NCBI RefSeq assembly: GCF_003094615.1
Contig: NZ_QDKO01000040.1
Coordinates: forward strand, 134,675-198,674
Direction of reading: 5' to 3'
Length of the DNA: 64,000 nucleotides
Origin: Caulobacter radicis
GTDB lineage: Bacteria > Pseudomonadota > Alphaproteobacteria > Caulobacterales > Caulobacteraceae
The notes under the pieces are model-generated. The model worked only from the letters and a program-made list of their open reading frames with translations. It ran no database searches and was not told the DNA's origin. The first letter of the stretch is position 1. Each line of letters opens with the position of its first letter. Positions 21,209 to 33,370 of the stretch are shown here, piece by piece. The translations under genes were made by a program, and so were the position numbers.

Positions 21209-22423
21209 ATGCGTCGCGTCGTCGTCACGGGACTGGGCGTCGTCTCGTCCATCGGCAACAACGCCAACGAGGTGCTGGCTTCGCTGCGCGAGGCCAAGTC
21301 GGGCGTGGTCGCCGCGCCGGAGTACGCGGAACTCGGTTTCCGCTGCCAGGTGCACGCCGCGCCCCAGATCGAGTGGGAAGGCCTGGTCGATCGCCGCGCC
21401 GCCCGCTTCCTGGCGCCCGGCACGGCCTACGCCCACATCGCCATGGAGCAGGCGATCGCCGATTCCGGCCTCGAGGAGAGCGACATCTCCAACGAGCGCA
21501 CCGGCCTGATCGTCGGTTCGGGCGGTCCGTCCACCCGCGTCATCGTCGAGGCCGCGGCCACGACGAAGGAGAAGGGTCCCAAGCGGATCGGTCCGTTCGC
21601 GGTGCCCAAGGCCATGAGCTCGGGTCCGTCGGCGGTGCTGTCGACCTGGTTCAAGATCCGCGGGATCAACTACTCGATCAGCTCGGCCTGCGCGACCAGC
21701 GCCCACTGCATCGGCGCGGGCGCCGAGCAGATCCAGCTGGGCAAGCAGGACATCGTCTTCGCCGGTGGCTGCGAGGAGCTGGACTGGACCCTGTCGAACC
21801 TGTTCGACGCCATGGGCGCCATGAGCACCAACTTCAACGACCGCCCGGCCGTGGCCAGCCGCGCCTACGACAAGGACCGCGACGGCTTCGTGATCGCCGG
21901 CGGCGCCGGCGTCGTGGTGCTCGAGGAGTACGAGCACGCCAAGGCGCGCGGGGCCAAGATCTATGGCGAGCTGATCGGCTACGCCGCCAACTCCGACGGC
22001 TACGACATGGTCGCGCCGTCGGGCGAGGGCGCGGCCCGCTGCATGAAGCTGGCCATGGCGGAAGCGGGCGGCCGGACCATCGACTACCTGAACCCGCACG
22101 GCACCTCGACGCCGGTCGGCGACAGCAAGGAGATGGGCGCGGTGCGCGAGGTGTTCGGCGACAAGGCGCCGCTGATCTCGTCGACCAAGTCGCTGACGGG
22201 CCACAGCCTGGGTGCGGCCGGCGCCCAGGAGGCGATCTACTCGATCCTGATGCTCAAGAACGGCTTCGCCGCTGAGAGCGCCAACATCGAGAACCTCGAC
22301 CCCGAGTTCGCCGACCTGCCGATCCTGCGCGAGCGCGCCGACAAGCCGCTCGACACGGTGATGTCCAACAGCTTCGGCTTCGGCGGCACCAACGGCACGC
22401 TGATCTTCGGCCAGGTCGACTGA
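21209..22423 (+). CDS. fabB: 3-oxoacyl-ACP synthase I FabB
   Basis: 404 residues of the KAS I/II condensing fold with Cys-His-His catalytic residues: Cys161 in [14 protein letters not shown], His297 in [11 protein letters not shown] and His332 in [14 protein letters not shown], and [10 protein letters not shown] near the end. The His-His triad and pairing with fabA identify it as FabB, which elongates the cis-3-decenoyl-ACP from FabA. GGAGAAAGAGG lies upstream. Very likely co-transcribed with fabA and fabI. Confidence 0.96.
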   Translation: MRRVVVTGLGVVSSIGNNANEVLASLREAKSGVVAAPEYAELGFRCQVHAAPQIEWEGLVDRRAARFLAPGTAYAHIAMEQAIADSGLEESDISNERTGLIVGSGGPSTRVIVEAAATTKEKGPKRIGPFAVPKAMSSGPSAVLSTWFKIRGINYSISSACATSAHCIGAGAEQIQLGKQDIVFAGGCEELDWTLSNLFDAMGAMSTNFNDRPAVASRAYDKDRDGFVIAGGAGVVVLEEYEHAKARGAKIYGELIGYAANSDGYDMVAPSGEGAARCMKLAMAEAGGRTIDYLNPHGTSTPVGDSKEMGAVREVFGDKAPLISSTKSLTGHSLGAAGAQEAIYSILMLKNGFAAESANIENLDPEFADLPILRERADKPLDTVMSNSFGFGGTNGTLIFGQVD

Positions 22424-22509
22424 GCCTTTTCCAGACACGCCGGGGCAGGCGGGTTCCGAAGCGGAAGCCCGCCTGCTAACCAGCGATCCAAGATCCAAGG
22501 AGCCGACCG

Positions 22510-23325
22510 ATGGCCGACGACTACGCATTCCCCAAGGGCGAGCTGATGGCGGGCAAGAAGGGCCTGGTCATGGGCGTGGCCAACCACAATTCGATCGCCT
22601 GGGGCATCGCCAGCCAGCTGGCCGCCCAGGGCGCCGAGATGGCCTTCACCTACCAGGGCGAGGCGCTGGAGCGCCGCGTGCGCCCGCTGGCCGAAAGCAT
22701 CGGCGTCAACACCCTGATCCCGGCCGACGTCACCGACGACGCCTCGATGGACGCGGCCTTCGCCGCCGTCGAGGAGAAGTTCGGCACGCTCGACTTCGTG
22801 GTCCACTCGGTGGCCTTCGCCAACAAGGACGAGCTGAAGGGCTCGTTCGTCGACAACACCACCCGTGAGGGCTTCCTCACGGCCATGAACATCTCGGCCT
22901 TCAGCTTCGTCGACGTCGCCAAGCGCGCCGCCAAGATCATGCCGAACGGCGGCTCGCTGATCACCATGACCTATCTGGGGTCGGAGCGGACCATCCCGAA
23001 CTACAACACCATGGGCGTGGCCAAGGCCGCCTTGGAAGCGGCGACCCGCTACATCGCCCGGGACCTCGGCCCCAAGGGCATCCGCTGCAACGCCATCTCG
23101 GCCGGCGCCATGCGCACCCTGGCCCTGGCCGGCATCGCCGGCGGCCGCGGCATGATCGCCCAGGGCCGCGCCTTCAGCGCCATGAAGGAAGACACCTCGA
23201 TGGAAGGCGTCGCCGGCGCCGCCCTGTGGCTGGTCTCGGACCTGGGCCGCTCGACCACGGGCGAAGTCGTCCACGTCGACGCCGGCTTCCACATGATGGG
23301 CATGCCCGACGAAGCCGAGGGTTGA
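22510..23325 (+). CDS. fabI: Enoyl-ACP reductase FabI
   Basis: 271 residues, SDR fold. The NAD-binding start is GVANHNSIAWGIA; the FabI-type active site is Tyr155, Tyr165 and Lys172 in the Y-x6-K spacing (YNTMGVAKAALEA), the hallmark of FabI and the triclosan/diazaborine target. It performs the last reduction of each fatty acid elongation cycle. AAGGAGC at 22496 favours the start at 22510 rather than the ATG at 22546. A terminator follows. Confidence 0.96.
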   Translation: MADDYAFPKGELMAGKKGLVMGVANHNSIAWGIASQLAAQGAEMAFTYQGEALERRVRPLAESIGVNTLIPADVTDDASMDAAFAAVEEKFGTLDFVVHSVAFANKDELKGSFVDNTTREGFLTAMNISAFSFVDVAKRAAKIMPNGGSLITMTYLGSERTIPNYNTMGVAKAALEAATRYIARDLGPKGIRCNAISAGAMRTLALAGIAGGRGMIAQGRAFSAMKEDTSMEGVAGAALWLVSDLGRSTTGEVVHVDAGFHMMGMPDEAEG

Positions 23326-23351
23326 TCGCTTTCGGTTCAGGCTGACGAACG

Positions 23352-23383
23352 AGCCCGGCGGAGCGATCCGCCGGGCTTTTTCG
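23352..23383 (+). terminator. Terminator of the fab operon
   Basis: AGCCCGGCGG / CCGCCGGGCT hairpin followed by TTTTTCG, starting 27 bases past the fabI stop. Confidence 0.88.
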
Positions 23384-23411
23384 TGGGCTTCGGTAGTGTT
23401 AGCTTAGAGAT

Positions 23412-23645
23412 ATGAGCACACTGAACATCGCTCTACCCGAGACGCTCCAGGCCTTTGTCGAGGAGCAGGCCGCTGCTCAAGGCTATGAGGGCGAGGCTGA
23501 ATACGTGCGCGACCTTATCCGTCAGGAGCAGGATCGTGAGGCGCTGAATGCGCTGCTGCGGAAAGGCGAGATGTCGCCTCCAGGCCGGGTGGCCGATGAA
23601 GCTTATTTCAACGATCTTCGGGCTCGGATCCTGAAGGGACAGTGA
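23412..23645 (+). CDS. parD: ParD-type antitoxin
   Basis: 77 residues: MSTLNIALPETLQAFVEEQAAAQGYEGEAEYVRDLIRQEQDRE is a ribbon-helix-helix DNA-binding domain with a flexible acidic tail (GRVADEAYFNDLRARIL) that would wrap the toxin. It overlaps the parE start by four bases, the usual coupled order antitoxin then toxin. RHH antitoxins autoregulate their operon; the 28 bases before the start and the short gap after the fab terminator would hold that operator. Slightly lower GC than flanking genes. Confidence 0.88.
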   Translation: MSTLNIALPETLQAFVEEQAAAQGYEGEAEYVRDLIRQEQDREALNALLRKGEMSPPGRVADEAYFNDLRARILKGQ

Positions 23646-23962
23646 GCTTCAAGCCGGTCATCCCCCGAACTGAGGCCGAAGCCGATGTCGAGGCGGCTGT
23701 GAGCTGGTATTTATCTCAGGCGGGCGTTTCGACTGCCCTCGGCTTCGCTGAAGCTCTGCGTGAGGCCTATCGGATCATCAGCGATCGCTCAGCCGCAGGT
23801 TCACCGCGCTACGCGTACATCCTGAGACGACCCGGCCTGCGAACCTGGCAGCTAAAACGCTACCCCTACTTGATCTTCTACTTCGACCGAGATGATCACG
23901 TGGACGTCTGGCGGGTGCTCCACGGTCAGCGCGACATCCCGGCTGGCTTGCAAGGCGACTAA
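23642..23962 (+). CDS. parE: ParE-family toxin
   Basis: 106 residues starting with GTG at 23642 inside the parD stop. AEADVEAAVSWYLSQAG...FAEALREAYRIISDRSAAGSPRYAYILRRPGLRTWQLKRYPYLIFYFDRDDHVDVWRVLHGQRDIPAGL matches the RelE/ParE fold of ParE toxins (chromosome-borne ParE block DNA gyrase). It is complete, with the C-terminal RVLHGQRDIP segment intact. It ends four bases inside the stop of the convergent tetR gene. Confidence 0.88.
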   Translation: MSFKPVIPRTEAEADVEAAVSWYLSQAGVSTALGFAEALREAYRIISDRSAAGSPRYAYILRRPGLRTWQLKRYPYLIFYFDRDDHVDVWRVLHGQRDIPAGLQGD

Positions 23963-24567
23963 GGCGCGTAGGCCCGCATGAACCGCGCCGCCGCCGCCGC
24001 CGCCAGGGCGTTGAACTGTTCGGGGGTGCGGTCGGACGGCAGGCGCAGGAGGGCGCGCAGCTGGCTGTGGCCCAGCACCATGCCGGCGAAGAACTCGGCG
24101 GCCTGCTCGGGTTCGTCGACGGCCAGGCGGCCGAGCCTCGTCTCGGTCTCCAGGAAGGCGGCCAGCTGGCGGCGGGTCTGGCGGGGCCCGGCCTCGAACA
24201 CCTCGCTCGCCACGTCCGGCATCTCGCCCGCGCCCTGGATGATCACCCGCAGCACCGAATAGCCGTTGGTGGTGATCACCGTCTCCAGCATCGAGCGGGC
24301 GAAGGCCTCAAGCGCCTCGCGCGGGTTGTCGATGGCGCCGGGCTCGCGCAGCGGGGCGGTGATGCGGGCCACGCGGCGGGCCATCAGCGCCTTCACCAAC
24401 TCGGCCTTGGAGCCGTAGTGGTTGTAGACCGTCTGCTTGGAGACCCCGGCCCGGCGGGCGATCTCCTCCATGGGGGCCGAGAGGCCGCGCTGGCCGATCA
24501 CCTCGACGGCGGCGTCGAGGATGGCTTCGGTCTTGGCGACGTCGATCTGTCCGGCGATCCTGGGCAT
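23959..24567 (-). CDS. TetR family repressor of the efflux operon
   Basis: 202 residues. The helix-turn-helix is MEEIARRAGVSKQTVYNHYGSKAELVKAL (about residues 34-62), with a longer C-terminal ligand domain resembling AcrR/TetR_C members. It is last in the minus-strand order hlyD-mfs-tetR: its ATG at 24567 shares a base with the MFS stop (TGATG). It therefore probably autoregulates the operon through the palindromes near 27311-27373. Confidence 0.88.
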   Translation of the reverse strand: MPRIAGQIDVAKTEAILDAAVEVIGQRGLSAPMEEIARRAGVSKQTVYNHYGSKAELVKALMARRVARITAPLREPGAIDNPREALEAFARSMLETVITTNGYSVLRVIIQGAGEMPDVASEVFEAGPRQTRRQLAAFLETETRLGRLAVDEPEQAAEFFAGMVLGHSQLRALLRLPSDRTPEQFNALAAAAAARFMRAYAP

Positions 24568-26162
24568 CAGTGGGCGTCCGATGGGGGCGGGGGGATGACC
24601 TTGGGCGGGGCGGCCAGCAGGCTGACGGCGGCGGCGACGAAACAGCCGTAGGCCAGCAGGGTGAAGCTGTCGCCGAAGGCCAGCACCGTGGCCTGCTGGT
24701 TCATCATGTTGCCGATCGCCTTGCGCGCCGCGCCGTCGGGGTCGGTGACCCCCAGCTGCTGCATGCGCGCGGCCAGGCCCGCCATCATCGTCGCCGCCTC
24801 GCCGCCGTTCGCCACCTTCGACGACATGTCGCTGAAATAGAGGGCGGTCTGCTGGGTGATGCTGGTGGCCAGCAACGCCAGGCCGATGGCGCCGCCGGTG
24901 TTGCGCGACAGGTTCACGAGGCCGGAGGCGTTCTTGACCATGTGCTGGGGCAGGGTGCTCATCGTGATCTGCTGGGTCGCGATCATCGCGATCATGACCC
25001 CGACGCCGCGACAAGCCTGGACCCCGGCGAATTCCCAGAAACCCCAGTTTTTGGTCACGCCGTGGGCCATGTACATGCCCCAGCCCGCCAGCAGGAAGCC
25101 GATGCACATCGGGATGCGCGGATCGACCTTGCGGACGATGCGGCCGGCGATCGGTCCGGTGGCGAACATCGACAGGCCCGAGACCACCATGGTGGTGCCC
25201 ACTTCCGAGGCTGAATAGCCCCGCACGCGGCTGAGGAACTGCGGCAGCAGGAAGGTGCCGCCGAACAGGCTGGCGCCCGAGATCGCGGTCATCATCACGC
25301 CGATGCTGAAGTTGCGGTTGGCGAAGGCCTTCAGCTCGACGATCGGGTTCCTGTAGGTCAGCTGGCGCCAGATGAAGACGACGCCGGTGACCACGGTCAC
25401 GACGGTCAGCCCCAGGATCAGGTCGTCCTCGAACCAGTTCTCCTTGGCGCCTTCCTCCAGCACGTACTGCATGCTCATCAGGAAGACGGCCATGAAGGCC
25501 AGGCCCGACCAGTCGAAGCCCTTGGCGAGGCTCGGGTCGCCCTTGTCGAAGTCGCCCCACTTGGCGACCGCGAACAGCACCAGGATCCCGGGCGGGACGT
25601 TGATGAAGAACAGCCAGCGCCAGGACAGCCACTCGGTCAGGTGGCCGCCGAGGGTCGGGCCGACGGTGGGGGCCAGGGTGACGATCAGGCCCATGATGAC
25701 GCTGGCGGTGATCCGGCGCTCGGGCGGGAAGGCGGTGAAGGCCACGGCGAACACCGTCGGGATCATCGCTCCGCCGATGAAGCCCTGCAGGGCCCGCGTC
25801 AGGATCATCATGTCGATCGACGACGAAAGGCCCGTCGCGACGCTCATCAGGATGAAGCCCAGGCACGAGGCCATGTAGAGCCGCTGGGTGCCCCACAGGC
25901 GCGACAGGTATCCCGACAGCGGGATCATCACGACCTCTGGGATCAGGTAGGCGGTCTGGATCCAGCTGACCTGGTCGGCGCTGGCCCCGACGCCCGCCTG
26001 GATCTGCGGCAGCGAGGCGGCCACGATCTGGATGTCGAGGATGGCCATGAACTGGCCGATGACCATGGCCCCGAAGCCGAGGAACAGCTTGGTCCAGTCG
26101 ACATCGCTCCCGGTCTTGGCCGGGGCGGGCTTGGCGGAAGCGGGCAGGGCGGCGTCGGTCAC
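24567..26162 (-). CDS. DHA2 family efflux MFS permease (EmrB-like)
   Basis: 531 residues with fourteen membrane helices, the EmrB/QacA DHA2 layout. Motifs: QIVAASLPQIQAGVGASADQVSWIQTAYLIPEVVMIPLSGYLSRLWG (helices 1-2), GFIGGAMIPTVFAVAFTAFPPERR (motif A-like loop), VGPTLGGHLTEW (motif C). It exports drugs or other hydrophobic compounds with the HlyD partner. It starts at GTG 26162, 12 bases after the HlyD stop. Confidence 0.92.
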   Translation of the reverse strand: MTDAALPASAKPAPAKTGSDVDWTKLFLGFGAMVIGQFMAILDIQIVAASLPQIQAGVGASADQVSWIQTAYLIPEVVMIPLSGYLSRLWGTQRLYMASCLGFILMSVATGLSSSIDMMILTRALQGFIGGAMIPTVFAVAFTAFPPERRITASVIMGLIVTLAPTVGPTLGGHLTEWLSWRWLFFINVPPGILVLFAVAKWGDFDKGDPSLAKGFDWSGLAFMAVFLMSMQYVLEEGAKENWFEDDLILGLTVVTVVTGVVFIWRQLTYRNPIVELKAFANRNFSIGVMMTAISGASLFGGTFLLPQFLSRVRGYSASEVGTTMVVSGLSMFATGPIAGRIVRKVDPRIPMCIGFLLAGWGMYMAHGVTKNWGFWEFAGVQACRGVGVMIAMIATQQITMSTLPQHMVKNASGLVNLSRNTGGAIGLALLATSITQQTALYFSDMSSKVANGGEAATMMAGLAARMQQLGVTDPDGAARKAIGNMMNQQATVLAFGDSFTLLAYGCFVAAAVSLLAAPPKVIPPPPSDAH

Positions 26163-26174
26163 GACGGCGCGCCC

Positions 26175-27287
26175 TTAGCGGGCCTGGGTCGCGGTCGAGG
26201 CGCGGGCGACCTGCGCCGAACCCTGGCCGGCTTCGGCAAACGAGGCGCCCGAGCGGTCGCGGACGTCGACCTTGACCTCGACCGACAGGCCCGGGCGCAG
26301 GGCCGCGCCGACGCCGGTGCGCTCGACGGCGATCTTGACCGGCAGGCGCTGGGTGATCTTGGTGAAGTTGCCGACGGCGTTCTCGACCGGGATCAGGGCG
26401 AACTCCTGGCCGGTGGCCGGGGCGAAGCTGTCGACCTTGCCGATGATCTTCTGCTTGCCGAAGGCGTCGGCCTTGATCTCGACCGGCTGGCCGACGCGCA
26501 GGCGGGCGACCTGGGTCTCCTTGAAGTTGGCGACCACGAAGCTCTGGCCCAGGGGCACCACCGACATCAGGGCGACGCCAGGCTGCACCAGTTGGCCGGG
26601 GCGCACGGTGCGGGCGCCGACCACGCCGGCGGCGGGGGCGCGGATCACGGTGCGTTCCAGGTCGATGCGGGCCTGGTCGACGGCGGCGTGGGCGGCGGCG
26701 GCCTGGGCGATGGTCTGGGCGCGGGCCGAGCCCAGCGACGAAGCCGTGCGGCGCTCGGCCTCGAGGGCGGCCTGGGCGCTGGCGACGGCGGCGTCCGACT
26801 GCTTGGCGCCGGCGGCCTCGGTCTGGACCTTCTGCTGCGAGACCCAGCCCTGCTGGGCCAGGGAGTCGTAGCGGGCGAGGTCGGCGCGGGCCCGGCCGGC
26901 GTCGGCCTGGGCGCTGGCGACGCCCGCCTGGCGCTGCTGGATCAGGGCCTGTTCGAGGATGGCCTTGTCGTCGACGCTCTTGATGGCGGCGTCGAGGGCG
27001 GCGGCGTTGGCGATCGCCTGGTCGAGCTTGGCCTGGAAGGTCGAGGGATCGATCTTGGCCAGCACCTGGCCGGCCTCGACCCGTTGATTGTCGGCGACCA
27101 GGACCTGCGCCACATAGCCGGTGACCTGGGGGCTGACCGACACGGTGTCGGCCTGCACGAAGGCGTTGTCGGTGCTCTCGAAGCGCTGCTTGTCGATGTA
27201 CCAGAACACGCCGCCGACCAGGATGGCCACGCCGGCGACGCCGGCGACCAGCAGCGGAACCAGCTTCTTCTTCTTCGTCTCGGCCAT
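26175..27287 (-). CDS. HlyD/EmrA family membrane fusion protein
   Basis: 370 residues. One N-terminal membrane helix (LVPLLVAGVAGVAILVGGVFWYI), a biotinyl-lipoyl half (DNAFVQADTVSVSPQVTGYVAQVLVADNQRVEAGQVLAKID), a long coiled-coil hairpin (about residues 95-200) and the second lipoyl/beta-barrel half (VVGARTVRPGQLVQPGVALMSVVPLGQSFVVANFKETQ). It is the periplasmic adaptor of the MFS pump. The ATG at 27287 follows CAGGATTTGGCC. Promoter palindromes lie upstream. Confidence 0.93.
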   Translation of the reverse strand: MAETKKKKLVPLLVAGVAGVAILVGGVFWYIDKQRFESTDNAFVQADTVSVSPQVTGYVAQVLVADNQRVEAGQVLAKIDPSTFQAKLDQAIANAAALDAAIKSVDDKAILEQALIQQRQAGVASAQADAGRARADLARYDSLAQQGWVSQQKVQTEAAGAKQSDAAVASAQAALEAERRTASSLGSARAQTIAQAAAAHAAVDQARIDLERTVIRAPAAGVVGARTVRPGQLVQPGVALMSVVPLGQSFVVANFKETQVARLRVGQPVEIKADAFGKQKIIGKVDSFAPATGQEFALIPVENAVGNFTKITQRLPVKIAVERTGVGAALRPGLSVEVKVDVRDRSGASFAEAGQGSAQVARASTATQAR

Positions 27288-27310
27288 GGCCAAATCCTGA
27301 AAGGAGGTAG

Positions 27311-27373
27311 GCGTCCGACGGATCAATGTTCGCCTGTCGGACGCGACGGGGGATAAATGGACGATTTCGTCCA
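27311..27373 (-). promoter_or_regulatory. Operator palindromes ahead of the efflux operon
   Basis: Two inverted repeats precede hlyD: GCGTCCGAC (27311-27319) with GTCGGACGC (27336-27344), and the perfect 16-base palindrome TGGACGATTTCGTCCA at 27358-27373. The second is the kind of spacing TetR dimers use. Binding by the TetR protein encoded at the operon end is inferred. Confidence 0.55.
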
Positions 27374-27435
27374 AAAATCAATCCGCCGTCGCCGCGTCAT
27401 TGTGCGGCGCCGCAAAATTCCGGTCCGAGGGGCCT

Positions 27436-28101
27436 TTAGTCGAGGGCGTTGCGGCAGGCCGCGGCCATGGCCAGGGGGCTGAGCGCGATCGCCGCGGCGC
27501 TGTAGGCCAGCAGGAACAGCAGGCCGCCGGTCCACGGCAGGCCGCCGCTCAAGGCGTCCAGCGCGCCGGCCCCGAAGATCACCGGCGGGGCGTAGAGCGG
27601 CAGGACGATGACCGCCACCAGCAGGCCGCCGCGCTTGCTGCCCAGCGACAGGGCCGCCCCCAGTCCGCCCAGGAACGAGAAGGCCAGGCCCCCGGCCAGG
27701 GCGCAGACGAACAGCAGGGGCATGATCGCCGGCGAGGCGCCCAGCGCCACCGCCGCCACCGGGGCGGCCAGGGCCAGCGGCGCGCCGGCCGCCAGCCAGT
27801 GGGCCAGGCACTTCGCCGCCGCGACGGCTTCGAGCGGGGCGGGGCCCAGGGCCAGCAGGTCGAGCGCCCCGTCCTCGAAGTCGCGCTCGAACAGGCGCTC
27901 CAGCGAGAGCAGGGCGGCCAGCGCCAGGGCCAGCCAGGCGATGCCGGGGGCCAGGCTCGCCAACCGTTCGGGCGCGCGGCCGGCGGCGAGCGGCAGCAGG
28001 GTGACGACGCAGGCGTAGAAGGCCAGGGCCAGCAGCGGACCGCCGCCCCGGCCCCAGGCCAGGGCGAACTCGCGCCGGAAAAGGACGCCGAAGCCCCTCA
28101 T
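27436..28101 (-). CDS. ccmB: Heme exporter permease CcmB
   Basis: 221 residues with six membrane helices and the CcmB pattern: an N-terminal [32 protein letters not shown], then [58 protein letters not shown]. CcmB is the permease of the CcmAB transporter that, with CcmCD, supplies heme to CcmE. Its ATG at 28101 overlaps the ccmA stop (ATGA). The 3' gap (27374-27435) has no gene. Confidence 0.92.
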   Translation of the reverse strand: MRGFGVLFRREFALAWGRGGGPLLALAFYACVVTLLPLAAGRAPERLASLAPGIAWLALALAALLSLERLFERDFEDGALDLLALGPAPLEAVAAAKCLAHWLAAGAPLALAAPVAAVALGASPAIMPLLFVCALAGGLAFSFLGGLGAALSLGSKRGGLLVAVIVLPLYAPPVIFGAGALDALSGGLPWTGGLLFLLAYSAAAIALSPLAMAAACRNALD

Positions 28102-28715
28102 GCGCCGACCTCGACCAGGCGGGCGGGGACGGGCAGGGGGTCGTGCACGGCGGCCAGAACCATGCCGCCGCCCGCCAGATGCTCGGCCAGGATCACGCCG
28201 AAGGCGGCGCGGTGGGCGGCGTCCAGCGGGGCCATCGGCTCGTCCAGCAGCCACAGGGGGCGGGGGCTGGCCAGCAGCCGGGCCAGGGAGACGCGGCGGC
28301 GCTGGCCGGCCGACAGGCGGCGGACCTCCAGATCGAGCAGGCGGCCAAGCTCCAGCCGCTGGACGGCGGCGCGGGCCGAGGCCTCGGTCCCACCGGTCCA
28401 GCGGGCCTGGAACAAGAGCTCCTCCCAGGCGGTGCGGGCGCTCTTCAGGCCGTCGTGATGGCCGGCCAGGTGCAGGTGGTCGGCGCGGGCGGCTTCGGCC
28501 TCGAGTATCCGCCCTTCGGAGCCTTCGAAGCCGATGGTTCCGGCCTGGGGGCGCAGCAGGCCGGCGACGGCTCGCAGCAGGCTGGTCTTGCCCGCGCCGT
28601 TGCGGCCGGTGAGGGCCACGGCGTCACCGCTTTCGAGGTCCAGATCCAGCCCCGAAAACAGGGTCCGCTCGCCCCGCGACAGGCTCAAACCCTTTATGCG
28701 AACGGCTCTCATCAT
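28098..28715 (-). CDS. ccmA: Heme exporter ATP-binding protein CcmA
   Basis: 205 residues, short for ABC ATPases as usual for CcmA. Walker A GRNGAGKT at 37-44, the LSAGQ signature in [17 protein letters not shown], Walker B PLWLLDEP. CcmA energises the release of holo-CcmE from CcmC. Two consecutive ATGs (28715, 28712) are possible starts; no ribosome site is strong. The gene is divergent from acnA, 181 bases apart. ccmC-ccmD-ccmG are about 20 kb away. Confidence 0.93.
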   Translation of the reverse strand: MMRAVRIKGLSLSRGERTLFSGLDLDLESGDAVALTGRNGAGKTSLLRAVAGLLRPQAGTIGFEGSEGRILEAEAARADHLHLAGHHDGLKSARTAWEELLFQARWTGGTEASARAAVQRLELGRLLDLEVRRLSAGQRRRVSLARLLASPRPLWLLDEPMAPLDAAHRAAFGVILAEHLAGGGMVLAAVHDPLPVPARLVEVGA

Positions 28716-28896
28716 TGGAAGTCCATGCCGCGCGCATGGACGTTGTGGGTAACCGGCGCTAAGAAGCGCTCGGCCGTCACCCTCCGCATTGGATGGGGCG
28801 TACGCGGCGCGAGGATGGACGCTGTGGGTCCGCCTCGATCGCGCGATCCCGGGAGTGGTTTTCCGGCGGCCGTGGACAGAGAAGGGATCCTTCCAA

Positions 28897-31584
<2,688 letters not shown>

Positions 31585-31615
31585 GCAGCGACGTTCTTCA
31601 GACGTTGAATACGAG

Positions 31616-31650
31616 ACGGCCGGTCCCCCTGGGGCCGGCCGTTTTCGTTT
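31616..31650 (+). terminator. Terminator after acnA
   Basis: GGCCGG / CCGGCC hairpin with a CCCCCTGGGG top, followed by GTTTTCGTTT, 31 bases past the acnA stop. Confidence 0.85.
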
Positions 31651-31756
31651 GTCGGGGCCCCGACATCGTTGTCGTGTGGATTCCCGGCCTAGAAGCGGCC
31701 ATTTCACGGCCTCGTGAGGGGCGACGCAGCGGTTTCTTGGCTTAAGTGCGCCGCAC

Positions 31757-32467
31757 ATGCGTACGGCCTTGATCTCTCTTCTTTCCCTCGCCCTGACGAG
31801 CCTCGTCGCCGCCCCGGCCGCGGCCAAGTCGCCCGTGCTGGTCGAGCTGTTCACCTCCCAGGGCTGTTCGTCCTGCGGCAAGGCCAATCTGGCCGCCGCC
31901 GAGCTGGCCGAGCGCGACGACGTCCTGGCCCTGACCTATTCGGTCGACTACTGGGACTATCTCGGCTGGAAGGACACCTTCGCCAAGCCGGCCTTCGGCG
32001 AGCGCCAGCGCGCCTACGCCAAGGCCTTCGCCCTGCGGGACGTGCCCACGCCCCAGGTGGTGGTGGCCGGAAAGGTGCAGGCCTCGGGCGCCAAGGCCGA
32101 GACCGTCGAGAAGCTGATCGACGCCGCCCACCTGCCGCCGGCCCCGGACATGGAGTTCGTCGGGACCAACCGCGTCGCCATCGGCTCGGGCGCGTCGCCG
32201 CGCGGCGGGGCCGAGGTGTGGCTGGTGCGCTTTGATCCGCGCAAGCAGGAGATCGCCGTCAAGCGCGGCGACAACCGCGGCCAGACCATCATTCACCGCA
32301 ACGTGGTGCGCGAGATCGTCAAGATCGGCGCCTGGACCGGCCGCCCGAAGATGTACCGCCTGCCCGCGCTGGCCAAGGACGACGATCTGGCCACCGCCAT
32401 CATCGTCCAGGGGGCCAAGGGCGGCCGGGTGCTGGGCGTGCTGCCCCCCGGCGGCAAGAGCCGGTAG
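31757..32467 (+). CDS. DUF1223 secreted thioredoxin-like protein
   Basis: 236 residues. Signal peptide (LISLLSLALTSLVAAPAAA) followed by VLVELFTSQGCSSCGKANLAAAELAERDDVLALTYSVDYWDYLGWKDTFAKP: the CSSC pair (Cys37, Cys40) sits where thioredoxin-like folds have their CxxC. DUF1223 proteins are exported and of unknown function; a periplasmic redox role is an inference from the motif. It follows acnA in the same direction, as in many alphaproteobacteria, but a terminator separates them. Confidence 0.88.
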   Translation: MRTALISLLSLALTSLVAAPAAAKSPVLVELFTSQGCSSCGKANLAAAELAERDDVLALTYSVDYWDYLGWKDTFAKPAFGERQRAYAKAFALRDVPTPQVVVAGKVQASGAKAETVEKLIDAAHLPPAPDMEFVGTNRVAIGSGASPRGGAEVWLVRFDPRKQEIAVKRGDNRGQTIIHRNVVREIVKIGAWTGRPKMYRLPALAKDDDLATAIIVQGAKGGRVLGVLPPGGKSR

Positions 32468-32479
32468 GGCGGATCTCGC

Positions 32480-33142
32480 TCAGTACCCCCTTGGCGGCCG
32501 CCAGCCGGCCAGGCCGAGCATGAACTCGCCCAGCGCCCGCTCGTCGCCGCGCTCGGGCGACCAGCGGTTCACATAGCGATAGGTCCCGCCGCTTGCGGAT
32601 TCCAGGATCCATTGCGACCCGTCCGTACCCAAGCGGCAGTCGGCGGAACTCCGGTTCAGATTCGATGCGGCCTTCAGCAGATGCTCGAAGCGGCGTTCCT
32701 CGTCCTTGCTCAACACCCTGCGCACAACCCCGCCGGCGTTTTCCTCCGGCAGGCCGGGATCGTAGCCGCCCGCCCCGGACAGCCGCGTGGCCACCAGCTC
32801 GGTCTCACCGGTGGACCAGCGGTTCAGGCGCACGATCATCGGCTTGTGGAAGGTGGGGATGAAGGTCAGCCGGTAGGTCCGCACGCCCGGCGGACGCGAC
32901 TGACGCGACAAAGCGTAGAGCGAGGGCTCGTCGGCTGCCATCAGGATGCGCGGATACCATTCGGCTTCGACCTCGCTGATCACCGGCTGGCGTCTGAAGA
33001 TCGGGCAGAGGATCGAGGGCTTGCGGAACTCGGGCGGAAAATAGCCGGACCCCCGCGCCGGGTCCGACGCTGCGCCGACCGGCGGGGCGGCAGCAAGCGC
33101 GCCCATGATGATCGCAATCGCCAGACCGCCGCCTTTGATCAT
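32480..33142 (-). CDS. Secreted hypothetical protein
   Basis: 220 residues with a signal peptide (LAIAIIMGALAAAPPVGAA). The mature region has two cysteines (SILCPIFRR and SADCRLGTDGSQWILE) and a mixed-strand pattern (TYRLTFIPTFHKPMIVRLNRW, GGTYRYVNRWSP). I recognise no family. Convergent with DUF1223, 13 bases apart; a 767-base gap lies upstream. Confidence 0.65.
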   Translation of the reverse strand: MIKGGGLAIAIIMGALAAAPPVGAASDPARGSGYFPPEFRKPSILCPIFRRQPVISEVEAEWYPRILMAADEPSLYALSRQSRPPGVRTYRLTFIPTFHKPMIVRLNRWSTGETELVATRLSGAGGYDPGLPEENAGGVVRRVLSKDEERRFEHLLKAASNLNRSSADCRLGTDGSQWILESASGGTYRYVNRWSPERGDERALGEFMLGLAGWRPPRGY

Positions 33143-33199
33143 GACCTCTCCCCCTCGCGGCCATTGTGACGGCGTGGGTTTACGGGTGTCAATCCGGTG

Positions 33200-33370
33200 C
33201 GGGCGCGCAAAAGAAACCCCGCCTCGCCTTAGGGGATGATCGGCGAAGCGGGGTCTTTAGGGGAGGGGATAGAAGATACGCGCCGGTCGAACGGGCCGCC
33301 CACGAGCCGGTGGGCTGGAGGGGCTGTTCAGGATCCCGGACCGCGAGGCGTTCCGATCGACCGACCATGA
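33200..33370 (-). ncRNA. Candidate small RNA, tandem unit 1
   Basis: A minus-strand unit with the block GGATCCTGAACAGCCCC at 33336-33320, a C-rich stretch with CCCCTCCCCTAAA, and a terminator hairpin at 33217-33253 followed by TTTCTTTT on the minus strand. The same layout recurs 284 bases away in the neighbouring unit, and identity extends weakly but without gaps upstream of the block. No coding sequence explains the conservation. The 5' end is not determined. Confidence 0.45.
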
